From contig NZ_JAAGOA010000008.1 of assembly GCF_010550675.1 (NCBI RefSeq), forward strand, positions 204,034 through 268,033: DNA of 64,000 nucleotides, written 5' to 3'. Shown in pieces: positions 53,192 to 60,906 of the stretch (position 1 is the first letter of the stretch; each line of letters begins with the position of its first letter). A program made the translations under genes and the position numbers. Under the pieces are notes generated by a model that made no database searches, was not told the origin of the DNA, and was given only the letters and a program-made list of their open reading frames with translations. This DNA is from Phytoactinopolyspora halotolerans (GTDB lineage Bacteria; Actinomycetota; Actinomycetes; Jiangellales; Jiangellaceae).

Positions 53192-54472
53192 TCAGACCGC
53201 GTGTCTCGGTGCGGAGTTCTGGCTCGCCCGATCACCTGTGTGGGAGGGCCGCGGCCGGTATGCCTTGAGGTCGACGGCCGGATCAGCAGCGATCTCCGGC
53301 GTCACGTCGTGCTCCCCGGCCAGCAGGCCCCGGGCCACCATGTGATCGGCCGGCCGGTCGACCGACTCCACACCGACCAGGCGTCCACCGGCGAAGCAGA
53401 AGACTGAGAACGCGCCGTCGGCGACGCTGCCGCGCGTCACCGCCATGTCGTGCCCCTGCACCAGACCGGCGATCTGCAACCGCAGGCCGTGCTGGACCGT
53501 CCAGAACCATGGCACGGCCGCATACACGCCGCCCGCTCCGACGATCCCATCGGCGACGTATCGGGCCTGGTCGACCGCGTTCTGCACCGACTCCAGGCGA
53601 ACGCGCCATCCGTCGGCGAACGGCGACGGGAAACGCGCGCAGTCCCCGATGGCGCTGATGGCCGGATCGGCTGTGCGCAGTCGCTCGTCGACGAGGATGC
53701 CGTCGTCGACCGGCAGTCCGGCCGCCTCGGCCAGCGCGGTCCGCGGCGATACCCCGGCTCCCACAAGCAACAGACGGCACCGGAGTTCGGCGCCCGAGGC
53801 GGTGCGCACGGCGGCCAGCCGGCCCTGCGGATCAGGCACGGCGCTCACGACGGCGTCGCCGAACCGGAAGTCGGTTCCGTGACGGCGGTGCTGGTCCACG
53901 ACGTGGTCGGCGGTGAATCGAGTGACGACGCGGCCCATCGCCCGCTCGAGCCGTTCGACGACGGTGACGCGGTTGCCCAGTCGGCAAGCGACCGCGGCCG
54001 CTTCGAGGCCGACGAACCCGGCACCGGACACGACCACATCGCACGGCGTGCGCAGCACCGCGCGGATCGCGCGTGCGTCGTTGCGGGTTCGGAGCATGTG
54101 GACACCGGCCAGCGTCGCGCCGGGGAAGTCCAGCCGGCGTGGCTCGGCGCCGGTCGCCAGGACCAGATGCCGGTAGCTCAGGCACCTGCCGTCGGACAGC
54201 TCGACGCTGCGCCGGGCACGGTCGATTGCCGTGACCGCCACGCCCGTGCGCACGTCGACGCCACGATCCAGCCAGAACGTCGCCGGCCGCAGCTGCAGGC
54301 TCTCCTCGGCCAAGTCGCCGGCAAGGTACTCCTTCGACAGCGGCGGCCGCTCGTACGGGAGGTGCTCCTCGTCGCCGATCAGGGTGATCGGCCCGCTGTA
54401 CCCGCGCTGCCGCAGGCTGATGGCGAGCTGCGCGGCGGCTTGGCCCGCACCTGCGACGACGACGCCCGTCAT
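53192..54472 (-). CDS. Ferredoxin reductase (FAD/NAD)
   Basis: Reduces the neighbouring ferredoxin with NAD(P)H; 426 residues. N-terminal FAD motif VVVAGAGQAAAQLA, NAD motif VVVSGAGFVGLEAAAVA, and the conserved SAIGDCAR near residue 290, all as in putidaredoxin/rubredoxin reductases. C-terminal Reductase_C domain. Its ATG overlaps the ferredoxin stop by four bases. Third part of a class I P450 system with the genes just upstream. Confidence 0.9.
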   Translation of the reverse strand: MTGVVVAGAGQAAAQLAISLRQRGYSGPITLIGDEEHLPYERPPLSKEYLAGDLAEESLQLRPATFWLDRGVDVRTGVAVTAIDRARRSVELSDGRCLSYRHLVLATGAEPRRLDFPGATLAGVHMLRTRNDARAIRAVLRTPCDVVVSGAGFVGLEAAAVACRLGNRVTVVERLERAMGRVVTRFTADHVVDQHRRHGTDFRFGDAVVSAVPDPQGRLAAVRTASGAELRCRLLLVGAGVSPRTALAEAAGLPVDDGILVDERLRTADPAISAIGDCARFPSPFADGWRVRLESVQNAVDQARYVADGIVGAGGVYAAVPWFWTVQHGLRLQIAGLVQGHDMAVTRGSVADGAFSVFCFAGGRLVGVESVDRPADHMVARGLLAGEHDVTPEIAADPAVDLKAYRPRPSHTGDRASQNSAPRHAV

Positions 54473-54792
54473 TCCTGCGCCTCCGGCAGCCGCACCACCA
54501 GCCCGTCGAGGCCCTCGGTGATGCGAAGCTGGCACGAGAGCCGGCTGGTCGCCCGTCGTTCGGCGACCGTGCATTCGAGCATCTCGTCCTCGACCGCGGT
54601 CATCTCAGGTAGCGACGCCGCATGCTCGGCCGGCACGTAGACGTGGCAGGTGGCGCACATCGCATTTCCGCCGCATTCGGCGACGATCCCGTCGATTCCG
54701 GTACCGACCGCTCCCCGCATGACGCTGGTTCCGATCGGCACATCGACCACGTGAAGGTCGCCGTCGGCCGAGACGTAGGTGATCTTCGGCAT
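54469..54792 (-). CDS. [2Fe-2S] ferredoxin (P450 electron carrier)
   Basis: Adrenodoxin/putidaredoxin-type ferredoxin of 107 residues. Cluster ligands are C40, C46 and C49 in AECGGNAMCATCHVYV and C87 in RLSCQL. The C-terminal region EDEMLECTVAERRATSRLSC is typical of P450 partners. Fourteen bases after the P450 and overlapping the reductase, so the electron chain is encoded in order of use. Confidence 0.92.
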   Translation of the reverse strand: MPKITYVSADGDLHVVDVPIGTSVMRGAVGTGIDGIVAECGGNAMCATCHVYVPAEHAASLPEMTAVEDEMLECTVAERRATSRLSCQLRITEGLDGLVVRLPEAQE

Positions 54793-54806
54793 TCCGTTCG
54801 TCCTCC

Positions 54807-56000
54807 TCAGACCCAGGCCACGGAGAGCGGCAGCGAGTCCAGGCCGCGCAGCGTGTTCGACAGCTGCCGCTTCGGCGGACCGGCAAGCTCGATCGCTTCG
54901 GCCCGTCTGGCCAGCTCGGTGAGGACGATCTCGCCTTCCAGACGGGCCAGCATCTGCCCGACGCAGGCATGCACACCGAACCCGAATCCGACGTGGCCGG
55001 ATGCCTTCCGGGTGATGTCGTACGTGTCCGCCGCCTCCCAGCGGCGCGGGTCACGGTTCGCGGCGGCAAGGAAGAGCAATACCTTCTCTCCCGCGGGGAT
55101 CGTGGCACCGGCCACGTCGACGTCGCGGGTGGTGGTGCGGAAGAAGGTCTGGACCGGCGACTCGTACCTGATCGTCTCCTCGAACGCCTTGCGCGCCTGC
55201 GTGGGATCGGCACGGAGAACCCGGAACTGATCCGGGTTCTCGGCCAGGCAGAGCAAGGCGTTGCCGATTCCGTGCACGGTGGTGTCGACGCCCGCCGAGA
55301 GGAACGATCTGACCAGTAGCGCGGCGTCGGCGGCGGTGTAGCCCTCCGCGGCGGCGGTCCGGTGGATCTGTGCGCCGAGCCCGCCGTCGGCGAGATTCTC
55401 GCGGCGGCAGTGCGCGGCGATCCAATCGCGAGCGTGTTCGGCCCGTGCCAACGCGTCGAGGAAGAGGCGGTTCCGGGGTCCGAACCCGTTGAACACCAGG
55501 CCGCCGTACGGCAACAGGTGTTCGCGGCCGTCAGGCGGGAGGCCGACGACGTCCGGAAATACCGTCAGCGGGAAGGCTTCGGCGATATCCCGGACCCCGT
55601 CGATCGCCGTGCGGCCGGCCAGGCGGTCGAAGAGCGCGCTCGCCTCGGCGGTGAAGGCCTCGCGCAGTCCGCGCACGGCGACCGGCGACAGGACCTGGGT
55701 GATCGTGTGCCGGGCCCGGGTGTGGTCGGGCGGATCTGCCTCAAGCAGCAGGCTCGGCGGCCGCCAGGGCTTCTCCTTGTGGAAGTCGGAGAGACCGACG
55801 CCGCGCGCGGAGCAGAAGGTCTGCGGATCGTTCAGCGCCGCCTCGACTTGCTCATGCCTGGCCATTCCCCACACCCGGTACCGCTCCAGCCACACCACGG
55901 CGCCGAGGTCGCGGAGTTCGCGATGGGCAGGGTAAGGATCGGCGAGCACCGTCTCGTCGAAGGGATCGATCTGGCTGACCGGCACGGTAGTCGTGTGCAT
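54807..56000 (-). CDS. Cytochrome P450 (CYP199-like)
   Basis: Soluble heme monooxygenase of 397 residues. I-helix motif FLSAGVDTTVHGI; here Asp replaces the more usual acid-threonine context but the T-T pair is kept. ETIRYESP (ExxR) and heme-binding loop GFGFGVHACVG with C346. Overall resemblance is to CYP199 enzymes that demethylate or hydroxylate para-substituted benzoates; this is a motif-level impression. ATG at 56000 after GAGGAGG. First gene of an operon with ferredoxin, reductase, ThDP enzyme and binding protein. Confidence 0.88.
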   Translation of the reverse strand: MHTTTVPVSQIDPFDETVLADPYPAHRELRDLGAVVWLERYRVWGMARHEQVEAALNDPQTFCSARGVGLSDFHKEKPWRPPSLLLEADPPDHTRARHTITQVLSPVAVRGLREAFTAEASALFDRLAGRTAIDGVRDIAEAFPLTVFPDVVGLPPDGREHLLPYGGLVFNGFGPRNRLFLDALARAEHARDWIAAHCRRENLADGGLGAQIHRTAAAEGYTAADAALLVRSFLSAGVDTTVHGIGNALLCLAENPDQFRVLRADPTQARKAFEETIRYESPVQTFFRTTTRDVDVAGATIPAGEKVLLFLAAANRDPRRWEAADTYDITRKASGHVGFGFGVHACVGQMLARLEGEIVLTELARRAEAIELAGPPKRQLSNTLRGLDSLPLSVAWV

Positions 56001-56159
56001 CCGAACCTCCTCAAACTGGGCAGGTCAGGTCGGCCACCAGAGGTGAAGAAGGGATGTCAGGCCAGAGCGGGAACGCCGCGACCTACGTGGCCGAGCCAGG
56101 ATGGTCTCCGGTTGTGCACCACCGGGTGATGCCCACGACTGTCGCCCACAGCCCTCGAC

Positions 56160-56189
56160 GAGAACACCGGGGTTCTCATTGAATGAGAA
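56160..56189. promoter_or_regulatory. Overlapping inverted repeats, putative IclR operator
   Basis: GAGAAC-N6-GTTCTC at 56160-56177 overlaps the perfect palindrome TTCTCATTGAATGAGAA at 56173-56189. It lies between the IclR stop and the P450 start, about 160 bases upstream of the latter. A GAGAAC half-site recurs at 57312 near the promoter of the divergent transporter. Confidence 0.55.
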
Positions 56190-56194
56190 ACGTG

Positions 56195-57016
56195 TTACAC
56201 CGCTGCGGTCGGCTCGCGGCGGCCACGCGGCTGCGGATCGACGGCACCGCGCGGCTGTGGATCGGCGGTCGCCCCCAGCGCTCGGGAGATGCCTCGCGAC
56301 GCGGTGAGAAGCGCGGGCACCACGTTCATCGGCTGGGTACCGCGTACCGGGACAACAGCTCCGATAGCCGCGACCACCTCGCCGCACGCGTCGCGCACCG
56401 GCACGGCGATCCCCATCGCGTCGGCATGGATGTACCCGGGGCAGACGACATACCCCTGCTGCTTGATGCCCGCGATGATGCGACGGACGTTGCGCGGCTG
56501 AACAGGGGTGTCAGGGGTGTACCTGCGCAGCGGACCGGCGAGGACCTCGGTCTGGAGTTCGGCGGACGCATGAGCAAGCAGGACGAGGCCGGCAGAGGAG
56601 GCATGCACGGGAAGACGGCCACCGATCTGCGTCACGTTGATGACCGCGTTGCGCGCCGACAGGCGCTCGATGAACAGCACCTCCCGACCTTCTAGGACAC
56701 CGAGCTGCACGTGTTCCTTCACCGCTGCGTGCAGATCTTCCAGAACCGGCATAGCCGCCTCACGTAGGCCGCGGGCCACCTGGGCCCGGGCCGCGATCTC
56801 CCACAGCCGGACCCCGACACGAAAGCGGCCGTCCACAGCACGTTCGAGCAGGCCAAGCTCTGCAAGCTCGCACGTGAGCCGGTACGCCGTCGCCACCGGC
56901 AGGCATGCTCGGCGTGCGATCTCCGACGCGGTCAACGCCGGCTTGTCGAGCTCGAAGGCATCGAAGACGCGCAGCGCCCGCCCCAGCACGGAATCTCCGG
57001 ATGACGAGTTCGCCAC
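56195..57016 (-). CDS. IclR family regulator
   Basis: Transcription factor of 273 residues. N-terminal winged HTH (LTASEIARRACLPVATAYRL, ~25-60) and C-terminal GAF-like effector domain (VQLGVLEGREVLFIERL, then VHASSAGLVLLAHAS). The C-terminal tail contains a short duplication (DPQPRGAVDPQPRG) beyond the family end. GTG start with GGAGG upstream. It lies between the P450 operon and the divergent transporter/aldehyde dehydrogenase operon and likely controls both; IclR proteins commonly sense aromatic acids. Confidence 0.88.
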   Translation of the reverse strand: MANSSSGDSVLGRALRVFDAFELDKPALTASEIARRACLPVATAYRLTCELAELGLLERAVDGRFRVGVRLWEIAARAQVARGLREAAMPVLEDLHAAVKEHVQLGVLEGREVLFIERLSARNAVINVTQIGGRLPVHASSAGLVLLAHASAELQTEVLAGPLRRYTPDTPVQPRNVRRIIAGIKQQGYVVCPGYIHADAMGIAVPVRDACGEVVAAIGAVVPVRGTQPMNVVPALLTASRGISRALGATADPQPRGAVDPQPRGRREPTAAV

Positions 57017-57160
57017 GCCGCCTCCTTAGCTCGTTGCCGGGACAGACCAGGCGGCACATCCCGGCGTCGACGCAGCCGACGACAGCCGCACGACACGCGA
57101 ACCTGAGAGTCCGAACGCTAACGGCCACTATTCACCGCAGTCAACACATCTCCCCACCAC

Positions 57161-57255
57161 CCCTAAATGATCATGTGAAGTAGGTTCTCTCGTGCACCCC
57201 CATGCCTGCAGACCTATTGCGGCGCGAGAAACCTACTTCACATGATCATTTAGGG
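57161..57255. repeat. Palindromic element A, copy 3 (covarying arms)
   Basis: Perfect 26-base outer arms (57161-57186 and 57230-57255). Relative to copies 1 and 2, GTGGG became GTAGG on the left and CCCAC became CCTAC on the right, so pairing is kept. Core in the same orientation as copy 2. This copy is upstream of a promoter rather than between convergent genes. Confidence 0.9.
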
Positions 57256-57276
57256 CGCGGGTGGGTTAGGTGTGTC

Positions 57277-57305
57277 TTGACGGAGGCAGCAGGGCACCCT
57301 ATGTT
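57277..57305 (+). promoter_or_regulatory. Sigma-A-type promoter of the binding protein/permease/ALDH operon
   Basis: TTGACG (57277-57282), 17-base spacer, TATGTT (57300-57305); transcription would begin near 57312 at a GAGAAC half-site, about 90 bases before the start codon. Confidence 0.6.
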
Positions 57306-57400
57306 CATCTAGAGAACGTTCGTTCGTATGGCGAATCCTTTGTGGACGCTAGCCGAACGTCTGCGTCACCTCGTTGCCCGCGGACAAGGGAGTACGCCAG

Positions 57401-58387
57401 ATGCAACGCACGCTGACCGCTGCGGCCGTCGCCGCGTCGCTGATGCTCGCCGCCTGCGGAGGAGATGACGACTCCGCAGACGCGCCTACCGACTCCGACG
57501 GCGCGGGCAATGCGGAATCCGGTGAGCTCACCCCGGTCAACGTCGGGGTGATACCGATCGTCGACGTCGCACCGATCTACCTCGGCATAGAACAAGGATT
57601 CTTCGCCGAACACGGGCTTGACGTGACGCCCGTGAGCGCCCAGGGCGGCGCCGCCATCGTGCCCGGCGTCACCAGCGGCGAGTTCCAGTTCGGGTTCAGC
57701 AACGTCACGTCGTTGCTGATCGCGGCAGCCCAGGGCTTGGAACTACAGATGGTGGCGCCGGGTAACTCCAGCACCGGAGAGCCGGGCGAGGACTTCGCCG
57801 CCATCGTCACACAGCCCGATTCCGGCATCTCCTCCGCAGCTGACCTCGAAGGACGGACGGTCGCCGCCAACACGCTGAACAACATCGTCGACAGCACCAC
57901 CCGCGAGGTGGTCCGGCTCGACGGCGGCGACCCGTCGGCCGTGGAATTCGTCGAGATCGCCTTCCCGGATATGCCGGCGGCGCTCGCGAACGGCCAGGTG
58001 GACGCCGCGTTCGTCCTGGAGCCTTTCCTCTCCATGACGCTCCAGGACGGCGCGGTCCCGGTCGCGTCACCGTATGCCGAGACCGATCCGGACTTGATGA
58101 TCGCCGCCTACTTCACGTCGGCGCAGTACGCCGCCGAAGAGCCGGAGACGGTGGACGCGTTCGTCTCAGCGATGCAAGAGTCGCTCGCATACGCCGAGGA
58201 GAACCCAGAGGAGGCCCGCGAGATGCTCGGTACCTACACCGAGATCGACGCCGAGCTCCGCGAGATGCTGGTGTTGCCCCGGTTCGAGCCGGAGATCAAC
58301 CAGGACACCGTCCAGTTGCTCGCCGATCTGGCGGAGGGCGACGGACTGCTCGACCAGCCCGTCGACGTGTCGGAGCTGATCCGGTGA
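57401..58387 (+). CDS. NMT1/SsuA-like substrate-binding lipoprotein
   Basis: Binding protein of 328 residues. Signal with lipobox ASLMLAACGGDD, acidic linker, then VNVGVIPIVDVAPIYLGIEQ and EFQFGFSNVTSLLIAA. Paralogue of the protein at 50474. ATG at 57401 is chosen for the AAGGGAG site. First gene of a full importer operon (binding protein, two permeases, ATPase), followed by an aldehyde dehydrogenase. Ligand unknown; an aromatic acid or related compound is inferred from context. Confidence 0.87.
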   Translation: MQRTLTAAAVAASLMLAACGGDDDSADAPTDSDGAGNAESGELTPVNVGVIPIVDVAPIYLGIEQGFFAEHGLDVTPVSAQGGAAIVPGVTSGEFQFGFSNVTSLLIAAAQGLELQMVAPGNSSTGEPGEDFAAIVTQPDSGISSAADLEGRTVAANTLNNIVDSTTREVVRLDGGDPSAVEFVEIAFPDMPAALANGQVDAAFVLEPFLSMTLQDGAVPVASPYAETDPDLMIAAYFTSAQYAAEEPETVDAFVSAMQESLAYAEENPEEAREMLGTYTEIDAELREMLVLPRFEPEINQDTVQLLADLAEGDGLLDQPVDVSELIR

Positions 58388-59229
58388 CGACCGCGCCCGA
58401 CGTGCGTGCGCCGCTTCCGCCGGCGCCGGCGGCGGCGGTGCCGGCACGACGTCGGCGCAGCAGCGACAACCTCGTCCTGGGGCTGGGCGGCGTCGCCACG
58501 TTCGCCGCGTTGCTGGAGGTGATCCCACGGACGGGACTGGTCGATGACCGCTACCTGCCCCCGCTGAGCTCGATGCTCTCCGCACTTGCCGACCGCGTCC
58601 AGACGCCCGAGTTCTGGGAAGCGCTCCGGCAGACGCTGACGACCTGGGGCTTCGGTCTGGGCATCGCGCTCGTCGTCGGCGTCGTGCTGGGCGTGGTCAT
58701 CGGCAGCGTCGAGATCCTGCGCGCGGCCACCGCCACCACCATCGAATTCCTCCGCCCGATCCCGTCGGTCGCGCTGATCCCGCTCGCCGTGCTGCTGTAC
58801 GGCACCAGCATGCAGTCCACGCTGCTGCTGGTCGTGTACGCGTCGTTCTGGCAGGTGCTGGTCCAGGTGCTCTACGGCGTCCGCGACGTCGACCCGGTGG
58901 CCCGGGAGACCGCGCGCTCGTACCGCTTCTCCAGGCTGTCCCAGATCCGCACGGTGACCTGGCCGACCACGCTCCCGTACGCGATGACCGGGCTGCGGCT
59001 CGCCGCCGCCGTGGCGCTGATCCTGACCATCACCGGGGAGCTCATCATCGGCACACCGGGGCTCGGCAACCTGATCGCGGTCGCCCAGACGTCCGGCGCC
59101 GTCGATTCGATGTACGCTCTCGTCCTGGTCACCGGCGCGCTCGGGGTACTGGTCAACATCCTGGCCAGGCGGTTGGAGCGCCGAGTCCTGCGCTGGCATC
59201 CGTCGGTACGGAGGGAGAGCGCATCATGA
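58384..59229 (+). CDS. ABC transporter permease (SsuC/TauC type)
   Basis: Permease of 281 residues with about six helices and the BPD_transp_1 core (LRPIPSVALIPLAVLLYG, RETARSYRFSRLSQIRTVT docking loop). GTG start overlapping the binding protein stop by four bases. Confidence 0.88.
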   Translation: MTTAPDVRAPLPPAPAAAVPARRRRSSDNLVLGLGGVATFAALLEVIPRTGLVDDRYLPPLSSMLSALADRVQTPEFWEALRQTLTTWGFGLGIALVVGVVLGVVIGSVEILRAATATTIEFLRPIPSVALIPLAVLLYGTSMQSTLLLVVYASFWQVLVQVLYGVRDVDPVARETARSYRFSRLSQIRTVTWPTTLPYAMTGLRLAAAVALILTITGELIIGTPGLGNLIAVAQTSGAVDSMYALVLVTGALGVLVNILARRLERRVLRWHPSVRRESAS

Positions 59230-60026
59230 GTGTTCGCCACGCTCTGCGCACCGTCGTCCTGGCGCTCACGCTGCCGGTGGTTCTCGTCGCCGCCTGGTGG
59301 TTCGCCACGGCGGACAGCACCAGCTTCTACTTCCCGCCGCTGGCGGAGATCGTCGAGACGTTCCAGCCGACGTGGCTGGAGGACCCGGTCGCCAGCAGCC
59401 GGATCGTCACCGAGGCACTGCCCAGCCTCGGCCGGCTCACCGTCGGATACCTGCTGGCCCTGGTGGCCGGGGTGGCGCTCGGGGTCGCCATCGGTTCGTC
59501 CGCCAAGCTGCGGGCCTTCACCGAGCCGGTGCTGGAGTTCTTCCGCGCCGTCCCGCCACCCGTGCTCATCCCGATCCTGATGCTCTTCGCCGGGATCGGC
59601 ACCCAGATGAAGATCCTGGTGATCATGTGGGGCTGCATCTGGCCCATCCTGTTGAACACCGTCGAGGGTGTGCGCGGCCTCGACGAGGTCCTCCGTGACA
59701 CCGCGCGGTGTTACCGGATGCGGCGCACGTCCATGCTGTTTCACATGATCATCCGCGGCGCCAGCCCGCAGATCGTCACCGGAGCGCGGCAGGCGCTCTC
59801 GATCGCGATCATCCTGATGGTGATCAGCGAGATGTTCGCCGCTAACAACGGCCTCGGGTTCACCATCGTGCAGTTCCAGCGCAGCTTCGCCATCCCCGAG
59901 ATGTGGAGCGGCATCATCCTGCTCGGTCTGCTCGGGGTCGCGTTGTCGCTGATCTTCCGTGCCGTCGAGTGGCCGGTGCTGGCCTGGTACCGGGGGTATC
60001 GCCAGGCGCAACGAGGAGGTAACTGA
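59226..60026 (+). CDS. ABC transporter permease (SsuC/TauC type)
   Basis: Second permease, 266 residues, with FFRAVPPPVLIPILMLFAGI and a docking loop near RDTARCYRMRRTSMLF. It is related to but clearly different from the first, so the channel is a heterodimer. Overlaps the first permease by four bases and the ATPase start by one. Confidence 0.88.
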   Translation: MSVRHALRTVVLALTLPVVLVAAWWFATADSTSFYFPPLAEIVETFQPTWLEDPVASSRIVTEALPSLGRLTVGYLLALVAGVALGVAIGSSAKLRAFTEPVLEFFRAVPPPVLIPILMLFAGIGTQMKILVIMWGCIWPILLNTVEGVRGLDEVLRDTARCYRMRRTSMLFHMIIRGASPQIVTGARQALSIAIILMVISEMFAANNGLGFTIVQFQRSFAIPEMWSGIILLGLLGVALSLIFRAVEWPVLAWYRGYRQAQRGGN

Positions 60027-60895
60027 TGACCGTACCCACCAGCCACCGGTCTCTCGGCCGGGCCGCCGGTGACGACGACGGCACCACGCGCTCGACCATG
60101 CTCGACGTCCAAGGGTTGCAGAAGACGTACTACGGCTCCGGCCAGGCGGTCGAAGCCATCCGGGATCTGACCTTCACCGTCGACGCCGGCGAGCTGGTCT
60201 GCGTCGTCGGACCGTCCGGCGCCGGGAAGACCACGCTGCTGCGCTGCGTCGCCGGGCTGCTCCCCCCGACCGCCGGCGAAGTGGTCCTGGAGGACACCGT
60301 CATCTCGGAGCCCCCTGCCGGGATGGCGGTGGTCTTCCAGGAGTACGGACGCAGCCTGTTCCCGTGGATGACCGTGGCGCAGAACGTCGAACGGCCGCTC
60401 AAGGAGAAGCGGCTGCCCAAGGCGCGCCGGCGCGAGCTGGTCGGCGAGGCGCTCGAGGCGGTGGGCCTGGCCGACGTGCCGACCTCCTACCCGTGGCAGC
60501 TCTCGGGCGGCATGCAGCAACGCGTCGCGATCGCCCGGGCGATCGCGTACGAGCCACACATCCTGCTCATGGACGAGCCGTTCGCCGCCGTCGACGCGCA
60601 GACCCGGGCCGACCTGGAGGACCTGGTCCGTGCGCTGTGGCAACGCCTCGGAGTCACCGTCCTCTTCGTCACGCACGACATCGACGAGTCCGTGTACCTC
60701 GGTCAGCGGGTGCTGGTTCTCTCCGGCCGGCCGACGGAGATCCTGGCCAACGTCGACGTCGACCTGCCGGCCGACCGCGATCAGCTGACCACCCGCTCCG
60801 CGCCGGAGTTCACCCGGCTCCGCGGCGAGATCTACGAACTCGTCCAGCGCGCCAAGAGGGGGGAACGGCCCAGCCCCGCGGACCCATCGCACTGA
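60026..60895 (+). CDS. ABC transporter ATP-binding protein (SsuB/TauB type)
   Basis: ATPase of 289 residues. Walker A GPSGAGKTTLL, signature LSGGMQQRVAIARAI, Walker B ILLMDEPFAAVD, H-loop VTHDIDESVYL. ATG overlaps the permease stop, with GAGGAGG upstream. Completes the importer; contrast with the two sugar importers in this window that lack an ATPase. Confidence 0.93.
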   Translation: MTVPTSHRSLGRAAGDDDGTTRSTMLDVQGLQKTYYGSGQAVEAIRDLTFTVDAGELVCVVGPSGAGKTTLLRCVAGLLPPTAGEVVLEDTVISEPPAGMAVVFQEYGRSLFPWMTVAQNVERPLKEKRLPKARRRELVGEALEAVGLADVPTSYPWQLSGGMQQRVAIARAIAYEPHILLMDEPFAAVDAQTRADLEDLVRALWQRLGVTVLFVTHDIDESVYLGQRVLVLSGRPTEILANVDVDLPADRDQLTTRSAPEFTRLRGEIYELVQRAKRGERPSPADPSH

Positions 60896-60906
60896 TTGGA
60901 CGAGCT

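Larger units (their letters stand above)
57017..57400. other. Intergenic region between IclR and the binding protein gene
   Basis: 384 bases without a gene. It holds palindromic element A copy 3 (57161-57255), a good sigma-A-type promoter (57277-57305) and a GAACGTTCGTTCG stretch after the promoter that may be a regulator site. The first 140 bases next to IclR show nothing recognisable. Confidence 0.7.
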
